Below are positions 8,558-17,658 of a stretch of 64,000 bases of DNA, piece by piece. The notes under the pieces are model-generated. The model saw only the letters and a list, made by a program, of their open reading frames with translations. It was not told the origin of the DNA and did not search any database. The position numbers and the translations under genes were made by a program. Numbering within the stretch: position 1 is the stretch's first letter; each line of letters opens with the position of its first letter. This DNA comes from CAYTXJ01 sp965613025 (lineage in GTDB: Bacteria; Desulfobacterota; DSM-4660; Desulfatiglandales; JALVMZ01): contig CBFDUE010000005.1 in assembly GCA_965613025.1 (NCBI GenBank), forward strand, positions 14,581 to 78,580, read 5' to 3'.

Positions 8558-9214
8558 TTATATGGGGCTTTTAAATGATCTGATCCATCCTTCAACCCTC
8601 TCCTTTCCATATGCCTCTTTCCATGCTGAGATGATCTTATCTACAGGTATATCGTGAAACGTACCATGATATTTCACATATTCCATGAATTTCTTTTTTT
8701 CCAGATTATAGGGTTGAAAAAGGGAATCCTCATATCCATTAAATTCAAGTGGTGGAACCTTATGTTTTTCACAAAGCTCCCTATTAAATGCTGGAGTTGC
8801 CTTAACCCATTTTCCATTTAGATAGAATTCCACAAATCCATGATAGACAAAGAGGTCTGTTCCTAAAAAATCCAGCAGTTCCTTTGTAGCAAGATGATTT
8901 TTGACATCTGCAAACCCCACTCTCGTAGGAATATTACATGCCCTTCCTAAGGCACAAAGTACTGAGGCCTTGCTAACACAAAATCCTCTTCCCCTGCGAA
9001 GCACAACGCTTGCCTTGTAGTGCTCTGGAAGATAGAAGGGGGTATAGGGATCATACCATATTCCATCCCTTACAGCATAGTATATCCTCTTTGCCATCTC
9101 TATCTTTGTCCCCTTAAGGCCTTGGGTAAGCATAGAGGCATACTCCCTTATCTCCGGGCTATCACTGTCTATTATGTAAGTGGGTTTAAGATATATTTCC
9201 ATATCTTCCATCAT
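8558..9214 (-). CDS. Transglutaminase-like (papain-fold) protein
   Basis: A 218-aa protein without signal peptide or membrane segment. The catalytic core shows Cys79 in GRGFCVSKASVLCALGRACNIPTRVGFADV and His125 in VYHGFVEFYLNGKWV. The third catalytic residue, normally Asp in a 'VDPT'-like block, sits in KATPAFN, so it may be Asn144 or lacking. I chose ATG 9214 because AGGAGCC lies just upstream. Bacterial members act as proteases or amidases; substrate and role here are unknown. It is convergent with uvrB and divergent from the DUF2080 gene. Confidence 0.8.
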   Translation of the reverse strand: MMEDMEIYLKPTYIIDSDSPEIREYASMLTQGLKGTKIEMAKRIYYAVRDGIWYDPYTPFYLPEHYKASVVLRRGRGFCVSKASVLCALGRACNIPTRVGFADVKNHLATKELLDFLGTDLFVYHGFVEFYLNGKWVKATPAFNRELCEKHKVPPLEFNGYEDSLFQPYNLEKKKFMEYVKYHGTFHDIPVDKIISAWKEAYGKERVEGWIRSFKSPI

Positions 9215-9322
9215 ATAGGCTCCTAAAATTGTTATTGACACATCTTCATATAATTATACCATTATTACAGTTATTTTGTAGCTAAAATGTAGTTAAAACT
9301 TGTAATTTAAAAAGGACAGAGT

Positions 9323-9505
9323 GTGAATCAGGAAAAGAGATCCAGAAATCAAAAGGATGAGACAGAGAGATCTGGAAAGGTGAAATTTGAGGTATATGGG
9401 GAGGAGATGATTGAAAAGGAGGTAAAATTGAGTGGAAATAGTGGCAGGGTATATCTCCCCCCAGATTGGGTGGGACATAGGGTGAAGATAATAAGGATTG
9501 ATTGA
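9323..9505 (+). CDS. DUF2080-family small protein
   Basis: A 60-aa basic protein starting at GTG 9323, with AAAGGAC upstream. The C-terminal half, VKLSGNSGRVYLPPDWVGHRVKIIRID, matches the DUF2080 family ('GNSGRVYLP.eW.Gk.V..i'), an AbrB-like fold found mostly in archaea and annotated as transposon-associated. Here no transposase is adjacent. Its stop overlaps the start of a GNAT gene (TGATG), so the two are translated together. A DNA-binding or antitoxin-like role is possible by fold; the function is not established. Confidence 0.7.
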   Translation: MNQEKRSRNQKDETERSGKVKFEVYGEEMIEKEVKLSGNSGRVYLPPDWVGHRVKIIRID

Positions 9506-9957
9506 TGGAGAATATCAGAGAGAAGGTAAAGATAAGAAGACTTAGGCCAGAAGATTCTTCCCAGATAGACAGAATATATTCTGCTATTGTAAAGAAAGAT
9601 GCGGTGGTAGATTCCCGCAAGATAATATCCCATCTCATTGATGATAAGGAGAATGCCAGCTTTGTTGCAGAGATAGAAGGGAAAGTGGTGGGATTTATGA
9701 TAAGCTATATCCTTAGTGGTGGATTTGGAATGATAGAAAAGAGCGCCTGGATTGCCATGCTCGGAGTGGATCCCCGCTATATGGGCCAGGGAATAGGTAA
9801 GATGCTTGCAGAAGAGATATTTAAATTTTACAGAAAAAAGAAGATTAAGACCATCTATACCTCTGTTAGGTGGGATTCTGTGGATCTCCTCTCATTCTTT
9901 AAGACACTTGGATTTGATAGAAGCAATTTTATAAATTTAAGAAAGACATTGAGATAG
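9505..9957 (+). CDS. GNAT-family N-acetyltransferase
   Basis: A 150-aa single-domain GNAT enzyme. The acetyl-CoA-binding motif A reads MLGVDPRYMGQGIGKMLAEEI (Q/R-x-x-G-x-G/A with GQGIG), followed by the motif-B region YTSVRWDSVDLLSFFKTLGF. I chose ATG 9505, which overlaps the DUF2080 stop and has AAGGA 7 bases upstream. It may be a RimI-like protein acetylase by size, but substrate cannot be told. The translational coupling to a DUF2080 protein is the most informative context. Confidence 0.85.
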   Translation: MENIREKVKIRRLRPEDSSQIDRIYSAIVKKDAVVDSRKIISHLIDDKENASFVAEIEGKVVGFMISYILSGGFGMIEKSAWIAMLGVDPRYMGQGIGKMLAEEIFKFYRKKKIKTIYTSVRWDSVDLLSFFKTLGFDRSNFINLRKTLR

Positions 9958-10047
9958 ATCCATTCTAAGTATTGTCCAATTACAATAAGACATGTTAAAT
10001 AATACTCAAACAGATGAGATAATCTTACACAATGGGGGTTATTGAGG

Positions 10048-10824
10048 ATGATTACTGCTGGAATTGACTGTGGTTCAAAGAATACCAAGACAATTCTTCT
10101 AAGAGAGGATCAGATAATTTCAAAGGCAATGGAACCTACCGGTTTTGATCAGATAAGAGCCATAAAGGAGTCATTTGAAAAGGCTCTTCATATGGCAAAG
10201 CTCCACAGAAAAGATATAGACAGGATCGGGGGGACGGGAGCAGGAAAAGAGCTTATTGAATTTTCGCATATCACCATAAATGAGATAAAGGCGATTTCAA
10301 AGGCAGCAAATTTCTTCTTCCCTTCTTCAAGAACTGTTGTGGATGTGGGAGCTGAAGAGGCAAGGGCCGCAAAGATTGACGAAAATGGTAATACCCTTGA
10401 TTTTGAGATAAATGAGAGATGTGCGGCAGGGGCTGGGACCTTTATTGAGACTATGGCACGGGCATTGGAGGTTCCATTAGAGGAGATGGGAACCCTTGCC
10501 CTTAAATCAAAAAGAGAGATACACATTAATGCCCAGTGTGTGATATTTGCAGAATCGGAGGTGGTTGGGCTTATCCACTCCAAAGTCCCAAAAGAGGATA
10601 TCAGCAAGGCCATTCACGATGCCATGGCAAATAGGATTGCCAGCTTAATAAGAAGGATAGGGCTCCACAAGGAGGTGGTTATGATGGGAGGGGTGGCATA
10701 TAATGTGGGATTCATAGAGGCATTTAAGAGAGAGCTCCAACTTGAAAGATTATTCATTCCGGATGCCCCCGAATATGGGGGAGCTGTTGGTGCAGCCATT
10801 TTGGCAGGGGAGGCCTTAAGATGA
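10048..10824 (+). CDS. ATP-dependent activase of the BadF/BadG/BcrA/BcrD family (BcrD/BzdP-like)
   Basis: A 258-aa ASKHA-fold ATPase. Such proteins use ATP to inject a low-potential electron into 2-hydroxyacyl-CoA dehydratases or class I benzoyl-CoA reductase. The phosphate-1 loop is ITAGIDCGSKNTKT. Cys125 (NERCAAGAGTF) and Cys164 (NAQCVIFAESE) are the two family cysteines that hold a [4Fe-4S] cluster at the dimer interface. The usual DVGGQD block is replaced by DVGAEEAR, as I recall for the BcrD/BzdP subgroup. ATG 10048 gives the family N-terminus. It overlaps the next activase by 4 bases. No catalytic BcrB/BcrC- or HgdA/B-type subunit is present in the window. Confidence 0.88.
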   Translation: MITAGIDCGSKNTKTILLREDQIISKAMEPTGFDQIRAIKESFEKALHMAKLHRKDIDRIGGTGAGKELIEFSHITINEIKAISKAANFFFPSSRTVVDVGAEEARAAKIDENGNTLDFEINERCAAGAGTFIETMARALEVPLEEMGTLALKSKREIHINAQCVIFAESEVVGLIHSKVPKEDISKAIHDAMANRIASLIRRIGLHKEVVMMGGVAYNVGFIEAFKRELQLERLFIPDAPEYGGAVGAAILAGEALR

Positions 10825-11708
10825 GCAATGAAAAAAGAGAATTTTGGAGATGGAAAGAATCTGGCTGGAAGGCTCCAGATATGGATTGGAAAGATGCCAA
10901 ATTTATTACCGTAGGAATTGATGTGGGCTCAGTGAGTTCTCAGGCAGTTATTATGGCAGATGGAAAGATGCTTTCCTATACCAATATCAGGACAGGTTCA
11001 AACAGCCCAGAAAGCGCTGTCAAAGTGTTTAAGCAGGTATTAAAGATAGCAGAACTTTCAGAGAGTAGGATAGACTATTGTATAGGGACAGGATATGGAA
11101 GGGTAAATGTCCCCATGGCAGATAGGACCATTACTGAGATTGCCTGCCATGCAAGGGGGGCACATTTCATATATGGGCCAGAGGTAAGAACGGTTCTGGA
11201 TGTGGGTGGGCAAGATATAAAGGTGATCCACTGTGATGAAAAGGGAAGGGTAGTAAATTTTTTGCTGAATGATAAATGTGCTGCAGGCACTGGAAGGGGA
11301 ATGGAGGTCTTTGCAGATCTTCTAAATATTCCCATTACTGAGATAGGAGAGAGATCTTTTAAGATAGACAAGGAGCCAGATGCGGTATCCAATACATGCG
11401 TTGTATATGCTAAGAGTGAGGCAACAATGCTCTTAAGAAAGGGATGGCCCCCTGAAAAGGTGCTTGCTGCCTATTGTAGGGCAATGGCAGAGAGGATATA
11501 TTCTCTGATGGAAAAGATCGGGGTAATTCCTGAAATTGCCATTACTGGAGGGATGGCCAAAAACAGGGGAGTAGTTGAAAGATTAATTTCCATGATTAAA
11601 TACACACCTTTAAAGACAGAGTGGGATCCTCAGATTGCAGGTGCAATCGGCGCTTCCCTATTTGGTTATACCCTCTGTATGAGGGGAAAGGGCAGAAAGA
11701 GGCTGTAA
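10821..11708 (+). CDS. ATP-dependent activase, BzdQ/BcrA-like subunit
   Basis: A 295-aa paralogue of the preceding gene, with a 28-residue Trp-rich N-terminal extension (FWRWKESGWKAPDMDW) that recalls BzdQ/BcrA of benzoyl-CoA reductase. It has phosphate-1 loop TVGIDVGSVSSQA, canonical DVGGQDIK (residues 127-134), Cys153 (NDKCAAGTGRG) and Cys193 (SNTCVVYAKSE). The pair could form the heterodimeric ATPase module. Oddly, the last residues (GRKRL) and the TAA stop lie inside a dispersed repeat that is nearly identical at 44900-44960, so the original C-terminus was probably replaced by repeat insertion. Confidence 0.88.
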   Translation: MSNEKREFWRWKESGWKAPDMDWKDAKFITVGIDVGSVSSQAVIMADGKMLSYTNIRTGSNSPESAVKVFKQVLKIAELSESRIDYCIGTGYGRVNVPMADRTITEIACHARGAHFIYGPEVRTVLDVGGQDIKVIHCDEKGRVVNFLLNDKCAAGTGRGMEVFADLLNIPITEIGERSFKIDKEPDAVSNTCVVYAKSEATMLLRKGWPPEKVLAAYCRAMAERIYSLMEKIGVIPEIAITGGMAKNRGVVERLISMIKYTPLKTEWDPQIAGAIGASLFGYTLCMRGKGRKRL

Positions 11709-11806
11709 ATGGAATCTGTCATTGCGAAGCAATCTGAGAATGGTTCATGGTTCGAGGTTTGGGGGTAGAAGGGGGGATGAGATTGCTTCGCTTCGCTCGC
11801 AATGAT
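11693..11806 (+). repeat. Dispersed inverted repeat R2, copy 1 (with conserved left flank)
   Basis: The core 11718-11806 begins GTCATTGCGA and ends TCGCAATGAT, with long imperfect inverted arms (AGCAATCT against AGATTGCT). The stretch from 11693, including CAGAAAGAGGCTGTAAATGG, is nearly identical to 44900-44960, so the mobile unit is longer than the palindrome. It fills the convergent gap between an activase and the PAS-GGDEF gene and could fold into a bidirectional hairpin. Confidence 0.85.
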
Positions 11807-11853
11807 GGGAAAAAGAGGATTTTACTTAATCTGGGCAAGGCTCTTTGGAAGAG

Positions 11854-13920
11854 CTATTCTATGCCTCTTCTTTTCCTGTTTTTTTCTTCATACATCTTCT
11901 TATCTGCCAGAGAGAGAAGCTCTTCAATATCTAAAGGATTCTGCGGGTCATACTCTGAAATCCCTATACTTATTGAAAAATTATAGGGGGGGTTATGCTC
12001 TTTTACATACCTTTCAATCCCCTTCTTTATCCTGTTCTTCAACACCTCCTTTTTAATACCATCCTGAATATCAAGTGCCATAACCACGAATTCATCTCCA
12101 CCTATTCTGGCTATAATGTCAGGCTCCCTGAAGTTCTGCTTTAAGATCTTTGATACTGCAATTAAGGCATTATCACCTTCTTTGTGACCAAAGCGATCAT
12201 TTATCTCCTTTAGTCCATCCAGATCCAGAAATATAATAAAGATCTTTTTCATGGATCTGTTTGCCTCTTTTATCTCTTGCTCTGCTAAGGTAAAGAATCC
12301 CCTTCTGTTATAGAGGCCTGTAAGCTCATCCCTTAATGACTGGGCCTTTAATTCCTCTTCTAATCTTTTTCTTTCAGTTATATCTCTTAAGATGGCAAAC
12401 AGATAGGATATGCCTTCCAGATAGAATCTATTTAGGGATACCTCTACATATACCTTGTTGCCTCTCTTTGTTATATGCTCCCATTCAAATACCTGAGATC
12501 CCTCTCTGAGAGCCTTTTTCACATACTCTGTGCCCTTTTCTATGGATCTCCTGCCATCTGGCTGAAATTCGGGTGAAAAGCTAAAGATGCTCCTTCCAAT
12601 AATCTCATCTCTTGTACATTCAAATAGCTTTTCAGTTGCCCTGTTACAGTCCACGATCTTATCTCCTCTAATTAGCATGATGGGTTCAAAGGCCATCTCA
12701 AAGAGTGTTTTATACCGTTTTTCACTCTCTCTGAGGGATCTTTCAAACTTTTCCCTTTCCCTTATATATTCATTTATCCTCTCATGCACCTTCTCTTCCA
12801 GTTCACGATGTTCCTTAATAAGTCTCTTTTCAAGCTTTTTCCTATATGTTACCTCTTCCTGAAGCCTCTTTTTTTCACTGATATCCCTTCCAAAGAGGAG
12901 ATATCCCACAGTGTCCTTAAATTCATCATCAATCCTGACACAGGTAAGGGAGATATGAAGTATTCTGTTATTTCTATCGGTAATAGGGATCTCCATAGAT
13001 ATTTCGTGTTCTTTTGGATTCTGCGTAGAGATCCTTTCCATGATCTCTTTAAATGGTCTGTGCCTTAGTATCTTCCATATGGGATAATCGCTTACACCTT
13101 CCGTATCAATCTGAAATATCTCTTTTGCCCTTTCATTGGCCTTTAATATTCTGAAATTCCTATCCAGTAAGATCACTATATCCTTAATTCTTGAGAAGAT
13201 ATCCTGGGTTGCAATATGGGGAGAGAGGGTCATAAATCTGTATCTAAGGATCGCATAGAAATTAAAGAATACCCATATGAGGATGATAACAGGTGCCATG
13301 GCAGGTAAGAGAGTAATATGGTAGGCAGGTAGCACTAAATTACTTATAACTCCCATGATAAAAGAGATAGTAATACCTAAGAGGATGACCTGGGCCTGTT
13401 TCTTTTCTTTAAATAGAGTGGCCTCTCTTTTCCATCTCCAGACCAGATAGATACTTGCAAAGATAAATGCAGAAAGTATTATTATATAGAGCCAGAACCA
13501 TATGGACTCTGGCATTCCCACCTCATACCATACATTTCCCTTCCTTATAAAGCCCTTAATTATCAGCGTGTCTTTCCATACCCTATAGGTAAAGATCAAC
13601 CCCGGAAGATAGAGCAGACACTGAGCTTCTCCTATCTTTTTAACTCTTTTTGTAAGTATCAGATAGAGATGAAGGCCGGCAGAGAAGAAGTTGCACCATC
13701 CAATTGAGGAGAGCTTATACCAAAATAGCACCCTTTGTTCCTCTGTCTCCAAGAATATCATGGCATAGGGCAGTGACCATGAAATCATCAATAGGCAAAT
13801 AAGGAGAAAGACCCTGTGTGGATGGCTTTTAGGTGCTAATCTTATGGTATAGATGCCGAGGGCAAGATATATAAATACGGTTATTAGATATATGAAAAAA
13901 TAGGGGAAATTCAAAACCAA
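11854..13920 (-). CDS. 7TM-PAS-PAS diguanylate cyclase (GGDEF)
   Basis: A 688-aa membrane signalling protein. The first ~230 residues hold seven hydrophobic segments, resembling the N-terminal 7TM region of some histidine kinases. A PAS domain (about 250-355), a coiled coil with ERINEYIREREKFERSL, a second PAS (about 400-515) and a GGDEF domain follow. The catalytic GGDEF is at 607-611, and the RxxD inhibitory site (REPD, 598-601) sits exactly five residues before it, so the enzyme should make c-di-GMP with product feedback. The start is TTG 13920 or TTG 13914; AAGGTC at 13923-13928 fits the second spacing better. It is the last gene of the signalling block. Confidence 0.88.
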   Translation of the reverse strand: MVLNFPYFFIYLITVFIYLALGIYTIRLAPKSHPHRVFLLICLLMISWSLPYAMIFLETEEQRVLFWYKLSSIGWCNFFSAGLHLYLILTKRVKKIGEAQCLLYLPGLIFTYRVWKDTLIIKGFIRKGNVWYEVGMPESIWFWLYIIILSAFIFASIYLVWRWKREATLFKEKKQAQVILLGITISFIMGVISNLVLPAYHITLLPAMAPVIILIWVFFNFYAILRYRFMTLSPHIATQDIFSRIKDIVILLDRNFRILKANERAKEIFQIDTEGVSDYPIWKILRHRPFKEIMERISTQNPKEHEISMEIPITDRNNRILHISLTCVRIDDEFKDTVGYLLFGRDISEKKRLQEEVTYRKKLEKRLIKEHRELEEKVHERINEYIREREKFERSLRESEKRYKTLFEMAFEPIMLIRGDKIVDCNRATEKLFECTRDEIIGRSIFSFSPEFQPDGRRSIEKGTEYVKKALREGSQVFEWEHITKRGNKVYVEVSLNRFYLEGISYLFAILRDITERKRLEEELKAQSLRDELTGLYNRRGFFTLAEQEIKEANRSMKKIFIIFLDLDGLKEINDRFGHKEGDNALIAVSKILKQNFREPDIIARIGGDEFVVMALDIQDGIKKEVLKNRIKKGIERYVKEHNPPYNFSISIGISEYDPQNPLDIEELLSLADKKMYEEKNRKRRGIE

Positions 13921-14063
13921 GACCTTGAATATATTTTTTATTGAACTTATGTTATTAAATTATGTTTCTAAAAACCATCTCTTTTTTCAATCCATTTTTT
14001 ACCCTTAGTGGAAGAAAAGATGCTCTGGCAGGATAAGATAAAGTCGGCCTTATGATATGGATT

Positions 14064-17000
14064 TTAGGATTCCCCTTTTTCTAAGACCTCCCTTATGAGC
14101 TTTAACAATACCTCTAATTTAAAGGGCTTTTGAATGAAATTTATACCACGGCTCAATACCCCATGTTTTACTATAGCATTTTCAGGATAGCCAGAGATAA
14201 AGATACATTTAAGCGTTGATCTCTCTGCCTTAAGCCTGTCATATAGCTCTTTTCCACCCAACTGGGGCATTATAACATCTGTGACTAAGAGGTCTATCTT
14301 CTCTCCTATTTCAGAGGATATCTTCAATGCCTCAATTCCATCTCTTGCACTCACCACTTTGTATCCATGATTTTCAAGATAATCTATCATCATCTCCCTT
14401 AGCATATCATCATCTTCAACAACCAGAAGTGTCTCAGTGCCTCTTAGATCCTTTATTAATATGGAAGCCTCTCTCTCTTTGTCTTCTGCCTCTTCAACTG
14501 CAGGGAAATAGATCTTAAATGTGGTCCCTTTTCCCTTCTCACTATAACACCATATATACCCCTTATTCTGTTTTACTATTCCATATACGGTTGAAAGTCC
14601 CAGTCCCGTCCCCGTTCCTTTTGGCTTTGTAGTAAAAAATGGATCAAAGATCTTATCCATTATATCTTCATCAATTCCGGACCCCGTATCTGTTATTGCC
14701 ATCATAACATAGGGGCCGGTTGGAATTTCAACACCGTGAGTCTTTGCATATCTTTCATCCAGGATTACATTACATGTCTCTATTGTCAATCTTCCACCTT
14801 CTGGCATAGCATCCCTTGCATTTACACATAGATTCATAACTACCTGTTCAAGCTGGGATGGATCCAGCTTTACATTCTTTAAGCCCTTTTCAAAATAGGT
14901 GACGAATTCAATATCCTCTCCCAAGACCCTTTTTAACATCCCTTCCATACCCTTAAGGACACTGTTCAGATTAAGGATTATGGGCTGTATGACCTCTTTT
15001 CTGCTGAAGGCAAGTAGCTGTCTTATAAGGGTAGAGGCCTTTTTGGAAGAGTCCAAAATGCCTTGCAAATATCCAATTATGGGATTATCTTGAGGTAGTT
15101 TAAAGAGGGATAGCTCAGAAAATCCCATAATACTTGTAAGGATGTTATTAAAGTCATGGGCAATACCCCCGGTTAGCCTTCCAATGGCTTCCATCTTCTG
15201 AGCTTGGAGGAATTGCGCCTCTAATCTTTTCCTCTCAGTAATGTCTCTTAGATTTACCACCATCCCGGAAGGGTTGCCATATTCATCCAGCACAAGGGAT
15301 GCACTGAGTTCAATATCTAACACCCTTCCGTCTTTGGTGAGCCTTTGGGTTTCCATTCTGATAGGTCTTTTTGTTCTATAAATCTCTTCAATCTTCTGTC
15401 TGGTTATCTCTACCTGATCATTAGGAACAAAAGGTATCCTCCTTCCTTTTAACTCTTCAATCTTCCAGCCAAAGACACTTTCAAATGCAGGGTTTAGATA
15501 TTCTGGTATCCCCTCTGTATTATATACTACCATGGGATCGGGATTGGCCTGAAACACAGCCATTATTCTCTGTTCACTTCGTCTAAGTGCTTTCTCTTTT
15601 TCTTTGCGTTCAGTTACATCTTTTAATATGGATATAAGGCATATCTTTCCCTCAAACTCAATCTGCTCAGCAGACCATATGTAGAAGATAGTCTTTTCAT
15701 CTCTTCTTTTGTAAGATCTTTCATAATTTATGATTCTTCCATCTTTTTGGATCTTTTCAATCGTAGAGGTTCTCTCCTCTAAATTAGCCCAAAATCCCAC
15801 ATCCACTAAATCTTTTCCAATAACCTCATCTCTCTTTAATTTAAAAAGATCAAAGAAGGCATCATTTGCCTCCATAAAGATACCCTTCTCAAGAGTGCAT
15901 ATACAGATGGGTTCAGGACTGGATCTAAAGGCCTTAGAAAATTTCTCTTCACTCTTTCTCAATGCATCCAATAGCCTCTTCTGCTCAGTAATATCCCTTA
16001 AGATATTCTGAAATATGGTTCTACCCTCTGAATCTTTTGTAGCAATTGAATTTATAACCACCTCCATCCTCATCCCATCTTTTCTAATGGCCCTGCATTC
16101 ATAGTCCTTTACAAATCCGGCCTCACTTATCTCTCTTTTCCATCTGTCCAGATCTTCCTCATTTTCGCAAATGGCCCTCAGATTGATCTTTTCCATCTCC
16201 TCCCTTTTATATCCAAACATCTTGCACCAGGCATCGTTTGCATCAATTATATTTCCATCCTCATCACTTAAGAATATGGCATCTATTGAGTTTTCAAAAA
16301 GCGTCCTGTAACGCTTCTCCCTTTCAAAGAGCTCTCTTTGAGATCTCAGCCTGATCCTTCTTTCAATAACCAGAAAGATAATAAATAAAGAGATAATGGC
16401 AATAAATCCAGCACCTGCCCATATCCACTCTTTTGGAAAGGTGTATGTGGGAGGTGGTCTATTAAAGATAATAGAGCCTTCAGGAAGCCTTTTTTCTGAT
16501 ATATCCCACCTCTTTAATTGTCTATAGTCAAACATAAAGGTGGCGGTTCCTTTTCTATTAATCGGAATATCTCTTACCCTCTTCCCCTTATATATCATAA
16601 CCGCCATCATTGAAGCCGCACTTCCGTGGATCTTTGCAGAGTTCATCTTACCACCCACTACACCATATTGAAGCATATAATCCACCACACCATAGACGGG
16701 CACAGGAGAGGCAGCGGTTATCTCTGGATAGGTTCTATCCCAAGATACATATCTCCCCTCTTTCCCCTTGACCCAGATACAGAGGAGCACCACCGAGTCT
16801 GAAGAGAGATCTTTTAATCTATTCAACATCTCATCAGTGGTAAGCACTGCACCTGAAAGATATACAAATCTCTTTTTTGGAAATCTTTTTTCAACCTTTT
16901 TGACCTGCACTCTATATCCCATCCCTGTAAGTGTTCCATCATGGACAACCACAATATTTCTTACCTTGGGATGAAGGCTTATGATTAGCTCAATGGTATC

Positions 17001-17462
17001 CTGAACCCCTGCAATCTGAACAATGCCAGTAAAGTGATCTTTCAGTCCTTCAAGCATCTCATCTCTAAAGTAATTCACTCCACAGAAGATAACAGGCACA
17101 CCATTAAATAGATCCTCATAATATGCCCTTACAAAATGGAATGCATTATCATCTGTTACAATGATAAGATTAGGCCTATCAGAGCTATATTTCCTTTTTA
17201 TAAGCTCTAAGAAGATCTCCAGATATTTAACACCCTTATACCTTTTTGTATCCATATATTCCACTCTCAGATCCAGCTCCGGAATATGGGATGAAAGGGT
17301 GGTTGATATGCTATCCACCAAACCGTCTGTCCAGGGATAGCCCTTGTGATAGGAATTTATGAGTAATACCATATATCTTTTCTGTCTTGGAATCTGAGCT
17401 TCGGAGACGGAAAGAAAAAGGAAAGAGGATAATATTAATAAAATAAAAAGATACTTCTTCAT
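14064..17462 (-). CDS. Hybrid histidine kinase with periplasmic ABC-substrate-binding-like sensor
   Basis: 1132 aa. A signal peptide (1-22) is followed by a periplasmic domain (about 28-340) of the ABC_sub_bind type, seen in LLINSYHKGYPWTDGLV and VVHDGTLTGMGY. One transmembrane helix (about 355-373) and three PAS domains (about 390-500, 510-630, 640-760) come next. The HisKA domain has its phospho-accepting His769 in GGIAHDFNNILTSI. HATPase_c shows NLCVNARDAMP, DTGSGI and GTGLGLSTVYGI. A C-terminal receiver has Asp1062 (VTDVIMP). It should sense a periplasmic ligand and pass phosphate to its own receiver; no separate output regulator is adjacent. The domain set and residues look intact. Confidence 0.92.
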   Translation of the reverse strand: MKKYLFILLILSSFLFLSVSEAQIPRQKRYMVLLINSYHKGYPWTDGLVDSISTTLSSHIPELDLRVEYMDTKRYKGVKYLEIFLELIKRKYSSDRPNLIIVTDDNAFHFVRAYYEDLFNGVPVIFCGVNYFRDEMLEGLKDHFTGIVQIAGVQDTIELIISLHPKVRNIVVVHDGTLTGMGYRVQVKKVEKRFPKKRFVYLSGAVLTTDEMLNRLKDLSSDSVVLLCIWVKGKEGRYVSWDRTYPEITAASPVPVYGVVDYMLQYGVVGGKMNSAKIHGSAASMMAVMIYKGKRVRDIPINRKGTATFMFDYRQLKRWDISEKRLPEGSIIFNRPPPTYTFPKEWIWAGAGFIAIISLFIIFLVIERRIRLRSQRELFEREKRYRTLFENSIDAIFLSDEDGNIIDANDAWCKMFGYKREEMEKINLRAICENEEDLDRWKREISEAGFVKDYECRAIRKDGMRMEVVINSIATKDSEGRTIFQNILRDITEQKRLLDALRKSEEKFSKAFRSSPEPICICTLEKGIFMEANDAFFDLFKLKRDEVIGKDLVDVGFWANLEERTSTIEKIQKDGRIINYERSYKRRDEKTIFYIWSAEQIEFEGKICLISILKDVTERKEKEKALRRSEQRIMAVFQANPDPMVVYNTEGIPEYLNPAFESVFGWKIEELKGRRIPFVPNDQVEITRQKIEEIYRTKRPIRMETQRLTKDGRVLDIELSASLVLDEYGNPSGMVVNLRDITERKRLEAQFLQAQKMEAIGRLTGGIAHDFNNILTSIMGFSELSLFKLPQDNPIIGYLQGILDSSKKASTLIRQLLAFSRKEVIQPIILNLNSVLKGMEGMLKRVLGEDIEFVTYFEKGLKNVKLDPSQLEQVVMNLCVNARDAMPEGGRLTIETCNVILDERYAKTHGVEIPTGPYVMMAITDTGSGIDEDIMDKIFDPFFTTKPKGTGTGLGLSTVYGIVKQNKGYIWCYSEKGKGTTFKIYFPAVEEAEDKEREASILIKDLRGTETLLVVEDDDMLREMMIDYLENHGYKVVSARDGIEALKISSEIGEKIDLLVTDVIMPQLGGKELYDRLKAERSTLKCIFISGYPENAIVKHGVLSRGINFIQKPFKLEVLLKLIREVLEKGES

Positions 17463-17658
17463 AATACTATGTTTTTACAATATAAACCTTAAATTATTAA
17501 TTGCAAATTCTTCACAAAAGATTCCAATTTTTTCTCCTTTCAATTCAGTATTATCTCTTAAATATTAAATCGGTATACTGTATTAAAATTTTAATTATTG
17601 CACGCTAATAGGAATAGTTATTTTTGTCAACCTTTATTATGTCTTGTTTACATTGTAA

